A stretch of DNA of 64,000 bases from Thermostichus sp047462415 (lineage in GTDB: Bacteria > Cyanobacteriota > Cyanobacteriia > Thermostichales > Thermostichaceae). The stretch is taken from NCBI RefSeq assembly GCF_047462415.1, contig NZ_JANSJE010000014.1:19636-83635 (forward strand). Reading direction: 5' to 3'. The notes under the pieces were generated by a model. It was not told the origin of the DNA, did not search any database, and was given only the letters and a program-made list of their open reading frames with translations. A program made the position numbers and the translations under genes. Positions 9,256 to 17,800 of the stretch are shown here, in pieces. Within the stretch, counting starts at the first letter, position 1. Each line of letters starts with the position of its first letter.

Positions 9256-10086
9256 ATGCCCCATCCTCGCAAACGGTTTGGTCAGCATTGGCTCAAGGAT
9301 CCCGCTGTCCACGCAGCCATTGTGCGGGCTGCCCACCTGGATGGCTCTCAGGCAGGCGCAGATCCCATTTGGGTGCTGGAGATCGGCCCCGGCACCGGGC
9401 AGTTGACGCAGCGATTGCTGGCCCAGGGCGTCCAGGTGGTGGCGGTGGAGATCGACCGGGATCTGTGCCGGCTGCTGCAAAAACGGTTTGCCGACCAGCC
9501 GCGTTTTCACCTGGTGGAAGGAGATTTTCTTCGCCTGCCGCTCCCGCCTCAGCCCCGCCTGCTGGTGGCCAACATCCCCTACAACCTCACCGGCCCGATT
9601 CTGGAGAAAGTGCTGGGATCCCCGGCCCAGCCGGTCAGACAGTTCGAGCGCATCGTCCTCTTGGTGCAAAAAGAGCTGGCCGAGCGCCTTCAGGCTGGCC
9701 CCGGCAGCAAAGCCTACGGTGCCCTGAGCCTGCGGACGCGCTATCTGGCCGATTGCGAGCTGATCTGTAAAGTGCCTCCCACCGCTTTCCAGCCGGCCCC
9801 CAAGGTGGAATCCGCTGTGATTCGCCTCACCCCCCGCCCCGCCCCCACCCCTGCTCGGGATCCCCGCTGGTTTCACCAACTCCTTCGCCAAGGGTTCTCC
9901 ACCCGCCGCAAGAAGCTCACCAATGCCCTGGGGAGCTTGGTGGAGCGAGAGGCGGTCGCAGCAGCGTTGGCTCAGCTCCGCCTCAGCCCCGATGCCCGCG
10001 CCGAAGAGCTGGATCTGCCCCACTGGCTGGCCTTGAGCGACCTACTGCTGGAGAAAGCGCCCAAGGCTGCCCCTCAAGAGGAATAA
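9256..10086 (+). CDS. rsmA: 16S rRNA (adenine1518/1519-N6) dimethyltransferase
   Basis: 276-residue SAM-dependent rRNA methyltransferase (KsgA/Dim1). It begins with the RFGQHWLKD signature, has SAM motif I VLEIGPGTGQLT, and the catalytic motif NIPYNLTGPI. It dimethylates two adjacent adenines in the 3'-terminal helix of 16S rRNA during 30S maturation. The length matches the family. It lies 37 bases after the kinase gene in the same direction. Confidence 0.95.
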   Translation: MPHPRKRFGQHWLKDPAVHAAIVRAAHLDGSQAGADPIWVLEIGPGTGQLTQRLLAQGVQVVAVEIDRDLCRLLQKRFADQPRFHLVEGDFLRLPLPPQPRLLVANIPYNLTGPILEKVLGSPAQPVRQFERIVLLVQKELAERLQAGPGSKAYGALSLRTRYLADCELICKVPPTAFQPAPKVESAVIRLTPRPAPTPARDPRWFHQLLRQGFSTRRKKLTNALGSLVEREAVAAALAQLRLSPDARAEELDLPHWLALSDLLLEKAPKAAPQEE

Positions 10087-10168
10087 GAATCGCGGTAGGG
10101 TGGGAAAAGACGGTGGCTGGATGCCCAGCGCTTTTTGGCTTGAGGAAAGGCTTTTTAAGGGCGAACCT

Positions 10169-10873
10169 ATGCTCGACAACCAAGGCAAACAGATTCTTGT
10201 AACCGGTGGCACCGGCGGGCTGGGGTTGGGGGTGGTTCCCGTAGTGCTGGCCAGCGGGGCAGAGCTGACCCTGACCTACCGACAGGAGGAGGAGCTAGCC
10301 GTGCTGCGGCAGCGCCTGCCGGCCAGTGCTCTGGATCGGGTGCGCTTTGTGCAAGTGGATTTGTTGGACGAGGCGGCGGTTGCCCGCGCCATTGCCGACC
10401 TGCCCCGCGTAGATGGGCTGATCCACCTGGTGGGCGGCTTTGCCATGGGCCCCACCCACGAGTACAGCTTGGCAGACTGGCGGCGCGACTTTGACCTCAA
10501 CCTCACCACCACTTTCCTAGCTTGCAAGCACAGCCTGCGCAAGATGTGGCAGCAGGGCTATGGGCGGATTGTAACGGTGGGATCCCGCGGCGCAGTGGAG
10601 CCGGGCTCGCAATTGGCGGCCTACTGCGCTTCCAAAGCAGGGGTGGTGGCTCTGACCCGCACCATTGCCGCCGAGACCCAAGGCACCGACATCACCGCCA
10701 ACGTCATTCTGCCCAGCATCATCGACACGCCGGCCAACCGCGCCGCCATGGGATCCGCGCAAGCCGAGCGGTGGGTAAAGCCGGAGTCCATTGGGCAGGT
10801 GATCGCTTTTTTGGTCTCGGAAGCGGCGCGGGATCTGAGGGGCGCGGTGATCCCGGTGTATGGCAGCGTCTAA
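10169..10873 (+). CDS. Short-chain dehydrogenase/reductase
   Basis: 234-residue classical SDR. The NAD(P)-binding motif TGGTGGLG is at 12-19, a catalytic Ser lies in VGSRGA (near residue 138), and Tyr/Lys in the YCASK motif near 151-155. A C-terminal segment resembles 3-oxoacyl-ACP reductase-type SDRs, but the substrate cannot be deduced. ATG at 10169 is chosen because it places the nucleotide motif at the usual position; an upstream GTG at 10100 would add a 23-residue tail of poor quality. Confidence 0.85.
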   Translation: MLDNQGKQILVTGGTGGLGLGVVPVVLASGAELTLTYRQEEELAVLRQRLPASALDRVRFVQVDLLDEAAVARAIADLPRVDGLIHLVGGFAMGPTHEYSLADWRRDFDLNLTTTFLACKHSLRKMWQQGYGRIVTVGSRGAVEPGSQLAAYCASKAGVVALTRTIAAETQGTDITANVILPSIIDTPANRAAMGSAQAERWVKPESIGQVIAFLVSEAARDLRGAVIPVYGSV

Positions 10874-10946
10874 GCGACCGGTTGACCGGGCCACGAGCCG
10901 CCATTCATGATACAAATATGTACTTATCCCAATCCAGTTCTTGTCT

Positions 10947-11753
10947 ATGCTGAAGCGATTATTCTGGGGTGGTTTGCGTCGGCAAATTGGTCGCATCGAG
11001 GTGGCAGGGGCCATTGATGGCAAAGCCCGCGAGCGCGTTCTCAAAGCCCTAAAAGAGGTGGAAGAAAAACAGCTCCCTGCTCTAGTGCTCCGCATCGATA
11101 GCCCCGGCGGAACAGTGGCCGACTCCCAAGAAATCTACAGTGCTCTCTTGCGTTTGCGGGAACAAAAAGGCACCCGTATTGTTGCCAGCTTTGGCAACAT
11201 TGCCGCCTCTGGGGGGGTTTATATCGCCATGGGAGCGGAAAAAATCGTCGCCAACCCAGGAACCATCACCGGCAGCATCGGCGTGATCATTCGAGGCAAT
11301 AATATCGAGCGTCTTTTGGATAAAGTGGGGATTTCATTTAAAGTGATCAAGTCTGGCCCCTACAAAGATATTCTCTCGTTTGATCGCGAGCTGACCCCAG
11401 AAGAGCGAAACATCTTGCAAGAGTTGATCGATATCACCTACGGTCAGTTTGTGCAGACGGTTGCTGCTGCCCGCAAGTTGAGTTTGAATGTGGTCAGGAC
11501 TTTTGCCGATGGCCGCATTTTCAGTGGAGAGCAGGCCCTCCACCTAGGCGTGGTGGATCGCTTGGGCACGGAAGAGGATGCTCGCCTCTTGGCGGCAGAG
11601 CTGGCGGGGTTGCCGACAGATGCCAAATTCTACGATCTGCTCCCCCGGCGCAGAGGCTGGTCTCGGTTTCTGCCGGCAGCAGAAGCTCTGGCGCGTTTGC
11701 AGTTTGAAGTGAGCACCTCGGGCTTGCCCCTATGGCTCTACACCGGTTCTTGA
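10947..11753 (+). CDS. sppA: Signal peptide peptidase SppA, S49 family
   Basis: 268-residue S49-type peptidase of the short (archaeal/Bacillus-like) class that degrades cleaved signal peptides at the membrane. The IDSPGGTV segment precedes the catalytic Ser in AASGGVYIA (near residue 88), and the general-base Lys lies in KSGPYKDI (near 131-137). The family signature GTITGSIGV is present. The ATG at 10947 follows a TTG two codons upstream. It appears less GC-rich than the genes before it and ends near the converging isiX. Confidence 0.9.
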   Translation: MLKRLFWGGLRRQIGRIEVAGAIDGKARERVLKALKEVEEKQLPALVLRIDSPGGTVADSQEIYSALLRLREQKGTRIVASFGNIAASGGVYIAMGAEKIVANPGTITGSIGVIIRGNNIERLLDKVGISFKVIKSGPYKDILSFDRELTPEERNILQELIDITYGQFVQTVAAARKLSLNVVRTFADGRIFSGEQALHLGVVDRLGTEEDARLLAAELAGLPTDAKFYDLLPRRRGWSRFLPAAEALARLQFEVSTSGLPLWLYTGS

Positions 11754-11800
11754 GTCGGAAAAAACTGTATAGTCTTTTCAAGAAGATTGAGGCGCTTCAG

Positions 11801-11833
11801 CCCCTCTCCCAAAAGAGGAGAGAGGAGCCGGGG
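11801..11833. repeat. Short inverted repeat between sppA and isiX
   Basis: A GC-rich dyad (CCTCTCC pairing with GGAGAGG) lies between the convergent ends of sppA and isiX. It resembles the CTCTCCC-type dispersed repeat seen again at 21582, 24991 and 28167. It may also slow transcription from either side, but there is no T-run directly after the stem. Confidence 0.4.
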
Positions 11834-11871
11834 ATCAGCCAGCAAGCTGTTCTATCACGGCTGGCCACAGG

Positions 11872-13272
11872 TTAAGCCTGTACCTTGCCGGGCTCGTAGA
11901 AGACTTTGGGCAGGGGTCGAGCAAACTTCGAGAAATCGGTCTCCGGCCTAGGCGAACCATAGCCTGCCTTCAAGTTAGAACGATTGAAAGTACTTTTCCC
12001 TCTGGCAGGCTCGTAGAAGATCCACCTTCTGAGGGTGTAGTTCACTTCATAGAGAGTTTGCCGAACACCGTTGATCAGCGATGGAGAGCTGAAGCTGCGG
12101 GCTCTGGGCGGCTGATACCAATAGACATCCCCCGGAGATACAGATAAAGGCTCTGGATCGGCAAAGGGAGGATCGTAAAAAATTGCAAAGTTGGGCTGAG
12201 GTCGGCACTGAAATTGAACCTGATATACCCCTTGAGAGGTCATTTCCTGCCGGCCCTGTTGCCACGACTGCAGCATTTTGCCAACATCAAAGCCCATAGC
12301 TCGCTGAAAATGCCACAGGGATCCCTGGAGGAAAAAGAAGGCCAAATAGAAGTGGGCATTGGCCAGCCAAACCCTCGAGGAATAGTTCCACGCTCCGGTT
12401 TGATTTGGATCGAAGTAGTAAGGGGTGAACGCGGATTTCAGCTCTAGGGTGGGGCCATAAAACTCCACCGGGTAGGCCAGCGAGTTAAACCCACAATAAT
12501 AAGAGGCCGCAAAGCCGGCCAGAGCAATGCCAAATAGAGAGTAGGAGAGGATCCCGTCTGCCGAGAAAAGAAAGCGAGCTTTAACCCACTCAAACGGCGG
12601 AACCAAAATGTGCCACACCCCTCCCAGCAAGAGAAGAGCTGCCACATAAATATGGCCCCCCACCAAGTCTTCCAAATTGTTGACATCGAACAAATGGGTG
12701 CGGTAGTCCCAAAGGGTGGCAAAATCCAAAGTTGGAGCCGTAACCAGGCGTACCTGATCGCTATTGGCATCGTACAGCCCCCCAAATAGCATTGCCTTGG
12801 CCACCAACAACAGGGATCCCAAGCCCAAAACCAGCAGGTGGTGCCCCAAAATTACCCCCAATGTTTTGGCATCATCCCAAGCAAAGTGAAACTTGGCGGC
12901 CCTGCCAAATTCCATATCTAAGCTGGGGGGAAGTCGGGTTTGGTGGAAGTAGGCCCCCCAAGCCAACACGCCCGCAGCCACCAGGTGAATGGCGGCAATG
13001 GCCACGTAGGGAAAGGTATTGACGATCTGGCCGCCGCTGCCGACCCCCCATCCCAACGTGGCCAGGTGGGGCAGCAAAATCAGCCCTTGCTCGTATAGGG
13101 GCCGCTCTGGCGAGAACTTGGCCAGCTCAAACAGGGTGAAGACCCCTGCCCAAGCCATGATCAAAGCCGCATGAGCCACATGCGCCACAATAAAAGTATT
13201 GGAGAGGTTCATCAAGCGAGCATTACCCGACCACCAGGGATAGCCTGATGGGTGCGTCCTTCTGGTGTTCAT
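11872..13272 (-). CDS. isiX: CP43/IsiA-family chlorophyll-binding antenna protein (IsiX-type)
   Basis: 466 residues. The first ~345 form the six-helix chlorophyll a antenna of the CP43/IsiA/Pcb family, with conserved His pairs such as IVAHVAHAA, GHHLLVLGLGSL, GGHIYVA and the late LANAHFYLAFFFLQGSLWH helix. The large lumenal loop of PSII CP43 is absent, so this is an accessory antenna, not PsbC. IsiA is about 340 residues; here a soluble tail of about 120 residues is added (YWYQPP, RRWIFYEP, KVFYEPG) with no clear helix. A GAGGAA ribosome site precedes the ATG. It is the last gene of an apcD4-apcB3-isiX run, 30 bases after apcB3; the name follows the same trio described in low-light-adapted hot-spring Synechococcus. 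Confidence 0.85.
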   Translation of the reverse strand: MNTRRTHPSGYPWWSGNARLMNLSNTFIVAHVAHAALIMAWAGVFTLFELAKFSPERPLYEQGLILLPHLATLGWGVGSGGQIVNTFPYVAIAAIHLVAAGVLAWGAYFHQTRLPPSLDMEFGRAAKFHFAWDDAKTLGVILGHHLLVLGLGSLLLVAKAMLFGGLYDANSDQVRLVTAPTLDFATLWDYRTHLFDVNNLEDLVGGHIYVAALLLLGGVWHILVPPFEWVKARFLFSADGILSYSLFGIALAGFAASYYCGFNSLAYPVEFYGPTLELKSAFTPYYFDPNQTGAWNYSSRVWLANAHFYLAFFFLQGSLWHFQRAMGFDVGKMLQSWQQGRQEMTSQGVYQVQFQCRPQPNFAIFYDPPFADPEPLSVSPGDVYWYQPPRARSFSSPSLINGVRQTLYEVNYTLRRWIFYEPARGKSTFNRSNLKAGYGSPRPETDFSKFARPLPKVFYEPGKVQA

Positions 13273-13302
13273 GGATCGTTCCTCAGTCAGCTACAGGCAG
13301 GT

Positions 13303-13806
13303 TTAGCTCAAACCGGCGATGATATGGTCAAGATAAACGGCCATTTCTTGACCTGCCTCTGTGCCAAGACTTTCCGTCAGCACCTCCTTCATGGCATTCA
13401 GGGCTTGAATGACGCGATCGATGGGAACGCCGAGGGTGATGTAAGTTTCTTTCAAACCCTGCAACACCCGCTCATCCAAAATAGAAGTATCGGCAGCCAA
13501 CATGGCGTAGGTGGCATAGCGCAGAAAGTAGGTCAGATCCCGCAGGCAGGCCGCGTAGCGCCGGGTGGGATACATATTGCCCCCCGGCAGGGTGATATCC
13601 CCGTAGAGCAAGCTTTTGGCAACGGTTTTGCTGATAATGCTGCTGGCGCTGGAGCTGATGGTTTTAGCCGCCTTGACGCGCATGTTGCCACTCTGGAAAT
13701 AGCGATTTAACTGTTCCAGAGCTGCGGCATCTAAGTAGGAGCCTTTCTCATCGGCAGGGTTAATCAGGGAAGTAATGGTGTCTTTCATGGCTTTTCCTCC
13801 AAGCAC
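13303..13806 (-). CDS. apcB3: Allophycocyanin beta subunit variant (ApcB3-type)
   Basis: 167-residue phycobiliprotein beta chain. Asn71 (the site methylated in beta subunits) and the bilin-binding Cys81 are present in the PGGNMYPTRRYAACLRD segment, and the ITLGVP and C-terminal IIAGLS features of ApcB are kept. Several positions differ from a standard core ApcB. A strong GGAGG site lies 7 bases before the ATG. It pairs with the ApcD-like gene upstream; in related strains ApcD4/ApcB3 form far-red-absorbing helical nanotubes rather than normal phycobilisome cores (established elsewhere, inferred here). Confidence 0.88.
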   Translation of the reverse strand: MLGGKAMKDTITSLINPADEKGSYLDAAALEQLNRYFQSGNMRVKAAKTISSSASSIISKTVAKSLLYGDITLPGGNMYPTRRYAACLRDLTYFLRYATYAMLAADTSILDERVLQGLKETYITLGVPIDRVIQALNAMKEVLTESLGTEAGQEMAVYLDHIIAGLS

Positions 13807-14042
13807 TGATATGGACTATTTTTTTGAGGCAATTGGACAAATTCTGCTTGCGTTAGCGGGACGGGATCCTTGCACCGCTTGCTCAGGCATTGCCTATGAG
13901 AACTTTTATTGAGTTGCAGCTTAAGACATCAGAGCCTGCAAGCAAGCTTAAACCTCAAACTCGCAAATCTTAAGGGCAACACAACTCAAGTCCTCAACAA
14001 AATCGGGCAACCGCGCAGCAAAGTGTCTACTAACTTATCCAT

Positions 14043-14516
14043 TCAAAAAGCGCGAATCAGTCGATCGAAGTAGGGGGCTGCCAAAGCCATTTCCTCCGAA
14101 GAAAGAATACCGGCGGCTACTTCTTTTAGACAGCTCATGGCCACCCGCAGGTTCGGCAGCGGCACGCCCAAAGATGTATACATTTCGCGCATTCCGTTCA
14201 GGCCGATGTCCTCTAGCGGCTTATCGTTTCCCGCCAAGATGCAATAGCTAACCAAGCGGATGTACCAGCCTTGATCCCGCTGACAGAGGGCTGTCTTTTG
14301 AGGATTGCCTTTATTGCTGGGGGTGTTGGGGCATTTGGCCCAAAAACGTTTGCTGCCTTCCTGGACAATTTTTTGCTCGTTCTCCGCTAATTTTTTGGCG
14401 GCTCGGATACGCACTTGACCCTTGCTGAAGAAATCTTCTAGCTTGGCAATCTCGGCACTGCTGAGGAAGCGATCAGCCGCATCCGACTGCGCGATGACTT
14501 GGGCAACAATGCTCAT
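14043..14516 (-). CDS. apcD4: Allophycocyanin alpha-type subunit, ApcD4-like
   Basis: 157-residue phycobiliprotein alpha-type chain of the ApcD family. The CPNTPSNKGNPQKTALCQRD stretch gives the bilin-binding Cys78, and the following WYIRLVSYC carries the Trp/Tyr pair typical of ApcD-like, red-shifted allophycocyanins. The core linker and APC alpha ApcA would instead have a Tyr-Tyr pair. It is 236 bases upstream of apcB3 on the same strand and likely cotranscribed with apcB3 and isiX. Assignment to the ApcD4 subtype rests on gene order as well as sequence, so the number could be wrong. Confidence 0.85.
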   Translation of the reverse strand: MSIVAQVIAQSDAADRFLSSAEIAKLEDFFSKGQVRIRAAKKLAENEQKIVQEGSKRFWAKCPNTPSNKGNPQKTALCQRDQGWYIRLVSYCILAGNDKPLEDIGLNGMREMYTSLGVPLPNLRVAMSCLKEVAAGILSSEEMALAAPYFDRLIRAF

Positions 14517-14897
14517 AGGTTTTTGGCAAGGAACGCTCTACAGGTAACAAAGTAAGCTATATCCTCAAGAATCGAAATCACTTATTAAGAAAAAGTTGTG
14601 AATTGAAACTTACTCGCAACAAACCCTCTCTGCCCCGTGTTTTCAGCACCGTGACCAGATCGAGAGGGCTGGGTTGGCGGCCAATCGGGATCCCGGATAC
14701 AAACGCGACTCACAGGGATCCGCTCAGCACCCCAGTTCCTCGCCGGCGAAGCTTTTGGGCAGTTGGAGGAATGGTGCTGGGCACGAGCCGAGGGGGTTTG
14801 CAGGTGCAACTTCCCTTGGGATCCCCTTCGAGTCAGGTGCCCTCTTACCTGGCTGGATCCTTCTCAGCAAGGGAAGCACGAGAGTTTGGGTTCTGTA
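14517..14897. other. Intergenic region between the PAS/GAF kinase and apcD4
   Basis: 381 bases without a convincing gene. The ~100 bases next to apcD4 are A+T-rich compared with surroundings, which suits a promoter for the apcD4-apcB3-isiX unit on the minus strand, but no clear -35/-10 pair could be fixed. The half nearer the kinase stop is GC-rich, carries GGGATCC-type sites, and shows nothing else I can recognise. Confidence 0.5.
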
Positions 14898-17800
14898 TCA
14901 AAGTTGGGGCAGATGGGGCAGGTGAAGCGTAAAGGTCGCCCAGCCGGCAGCGCTGCTCACCTCGATGGATCCGCGCAACTGATCCACCATCTGTTTCACC
15001 AAAGCTAAGCCCAGCCCCGTGCCCCCTTCCTTCCAGGGATCGCTGCTGGGAATGCGGTAAAAGCGCTCAAAGATGCGCGCCAGCTCCTCGGCAGGGATCT
15101 CTTGGCTGTTGCTGACCTGGATGCGGCTTTGACGATTTTCCGTTTCAATTTGCAAGCGGATGGATCCCTGGGCCGGCGTGTATTTCACGGCATTGTGCAA
15201 AAGCTCGCGCAGGATCCTGCTCAACAGCAAGGGATCCGTCGTGAGGCTGCTTTCTAGGGGGACGCTGGCTTGAAAGCTCTGCCCCTTGGCGTGGGCCCGC
15301 TCCTCGGTAACGGTCAGCAGATCCCCCAGCAGCTCCCGCCAGGTGAGGGCTTGCACCTCCAGAGCATAGGCCCCCGCCTGCAGGCGCTGCAGATCCAGCA
15401 GGTCGTTGATGAGCTCGATTTCCCGCTGGCATTCTCGCTCGGCAATGCTTAGATATTGAGCTCGTTTTTCGGTTGAGGGAGCCATCTGCAGCATCTTCAG
15501 AGCCATCTTCAAGCTGGTCAGGGGGGTGCGCAGCTCGTGGCTGACGGTGCTGATAAAGTCATCTTTAAGACGGTTAAGCCGCTCCAGGGCTTGCACCTGC
15601 TCTTGGGCAGCTTGGAACAGGCGCGCCTGGCGCAGCCCAATGGCGCATTGGTTGGCCACCTGCTGGATGAGGGCGATCTCCGCCTCATCAAAACAATGGC
15701 CGGAACGTCGAAACAGCAATAAATCTCCCAGAACTTGGTCTTTATCACTGAGGGGACAGGCGACCACCACACAGTGATCCTTGGCGGGACGCGGCGAATC
15801 TGAGGAGATGACGCAAAATAAACAAGACTGCCTGCGCGTTAGTTGACGATATAGATCGTCGTAGAGGCCCCCCACCATCGGTATGGTAGTGTTGAGTGCA
15901 GGATCCCAGCGGGGGCAATACTCGTAGCTGATGGTGGAAAGGGTGAGATCGGCGTTGTAAAGGCCGATATCGCAGGCATCGGCATCCAGGCTCTCCCCCA
16001 GCTCGCGCACGGCGGTATTGAGGATCTCGGCTTCGTCGAGAGAATCGCGCACGCGGTCGGTGATGCGTTTTAAGATGGCCTCAAATTGCAAAGCCCGCTC
16101 CAGCTCGGCGGTGCGCTGCTGCACCTTCTCCTCCAGCGTTTGGTTCAGGGCTTTTACCTGTTCATAAAGCTGGGCTTGCTGCAAGGCAATGGCCAATTGC
16201 TCCGCCAGCTCTTGCAAGAGCTTAATTTCCCACTCCTGCCAAGGACGGCTGGCCCGGCAGTGCTGCGGCACCAAGAGGCCCCAGAGCTCCTCCCCCTGCC
16301 GAATTGGGATCACCAAGTTGGCCTGAGCCTGAAAGGATTCCAAAAGCTCCCGGTAGCAGGGATCCAAAGGGGCCGTGGCCACATTGTCGATGGCCTGCAC
16401 AAAGCCCTGCTGGTACTTGCGATAGCAGGGATCCTGATGAAAGTAGGAATCCCACACGGAGCGGCCTAAGTGGCTGGGCCAGGGATCCAGGACGGACTCG
16501 GCGGCTACAAATCCCCCTATGCCCTTCTGCAACTGGTAGATTATCACCCGATCCACCTGGAGAAACTCTCGCACTTCCGCCGCCGTGGTTTGTAGGAGGG
16601 GCTGCAAGTCCAGCTTCTCGCGGATCCGGCGCAGCAGGGATCCCAGAAGTCTTTCTCGCTCTGCCTCTTGCAGCAGCAGATCCCGGGCTTCTTTGAGAGG
16701 GGTTATATCCACAGCAATGCCGCAAACGGCATAGGGATCCCCTTGCCAATCCCGCAGGGCAAACTTGGTGATCCACGTTTCTTGCTTTTTGCCGTCTCGA
16801 CAAATGGTGCGCTCACAGCTGATGGGAGCGGGAGACTGGATGGCCCTTTGATCTCCCTTGCGGAACTCCAGAGCTTCCTCTGGCGAGAAGAGCTCCGTAT
16901 CGGCCTTGCCGAGAACTTCTTCTGGGAGTTTACCCTTTTTCTGCAGGTAAGCTTGATTGACCTGTAAGTAGCGGCCCTGCAAATCTTTAACAAAGATGGG
17001 AAAAGGGATCCCGTCGAGGATGGCCTTGAGACGGGCCTCGCTCTCTTGCAGGGCCAGCTCTGCCTCTTTTTGCTCGGTGATATCTTCTGTGATGCCGGCA
17101 ATGCGGATCACTTCTTGCTGCTCATTGAAAATAGGTCGGCAGGAAGTTCGCAACCAGCGCACCCGACCATCTCGATGGCAAATGCGATAGGTAACCGGCT
17201 TCTCTCCTCGGATAACTTGAGCTACGGCTTGCAGAACCTGAGGCAGATCTTCGGGGTGGATCCTGTCTTTCCACAGATCCGGCTTCTGGTAAAACTCCTC
17301 CGGCGTGTATCCCCAGATCTGCTTGCACTGAGGGCTTTTGTATAGGGATTGACTGAGATCCGGAGAATAGATAAAAAAGGTCACTGGCACAGCTTCGGAC
17401 ATTTCCCGGAAGCGGGCTTCGCTTTCCCGCAGCGCCAGTTCCGCCTCTTTTTGCTGGGTAATGTCGCGGGTGCTGCAGACGATTCCTGCCACCGCAGGAT
17501 CCTGCAAAAGGTCGGTACAGCGGCTCTCTAGCCATACCCAATGGCCATCCGCATGCTGTGCCCGATAGATAAAGCTGAGCGTTTCGCCAGGTCTAGCCTT
17601 GAGTTGTTCAAGAGCACTAGCAACAATCTCCTGATCTTCTGGGTGAACCCAATCCAAAGGTATAGGTTCTCCCTCCTTAGGACAACGACCTAAAATTTTC
17701 TCAGCAACCGGGCAATTGAGAGGATAGACCAAGCCTTGGGCATCGATCCAGCACAAAATGTCGTGGCTGTTGTTGAGAAAGGCGCAAAAGCGCTCCTGTT

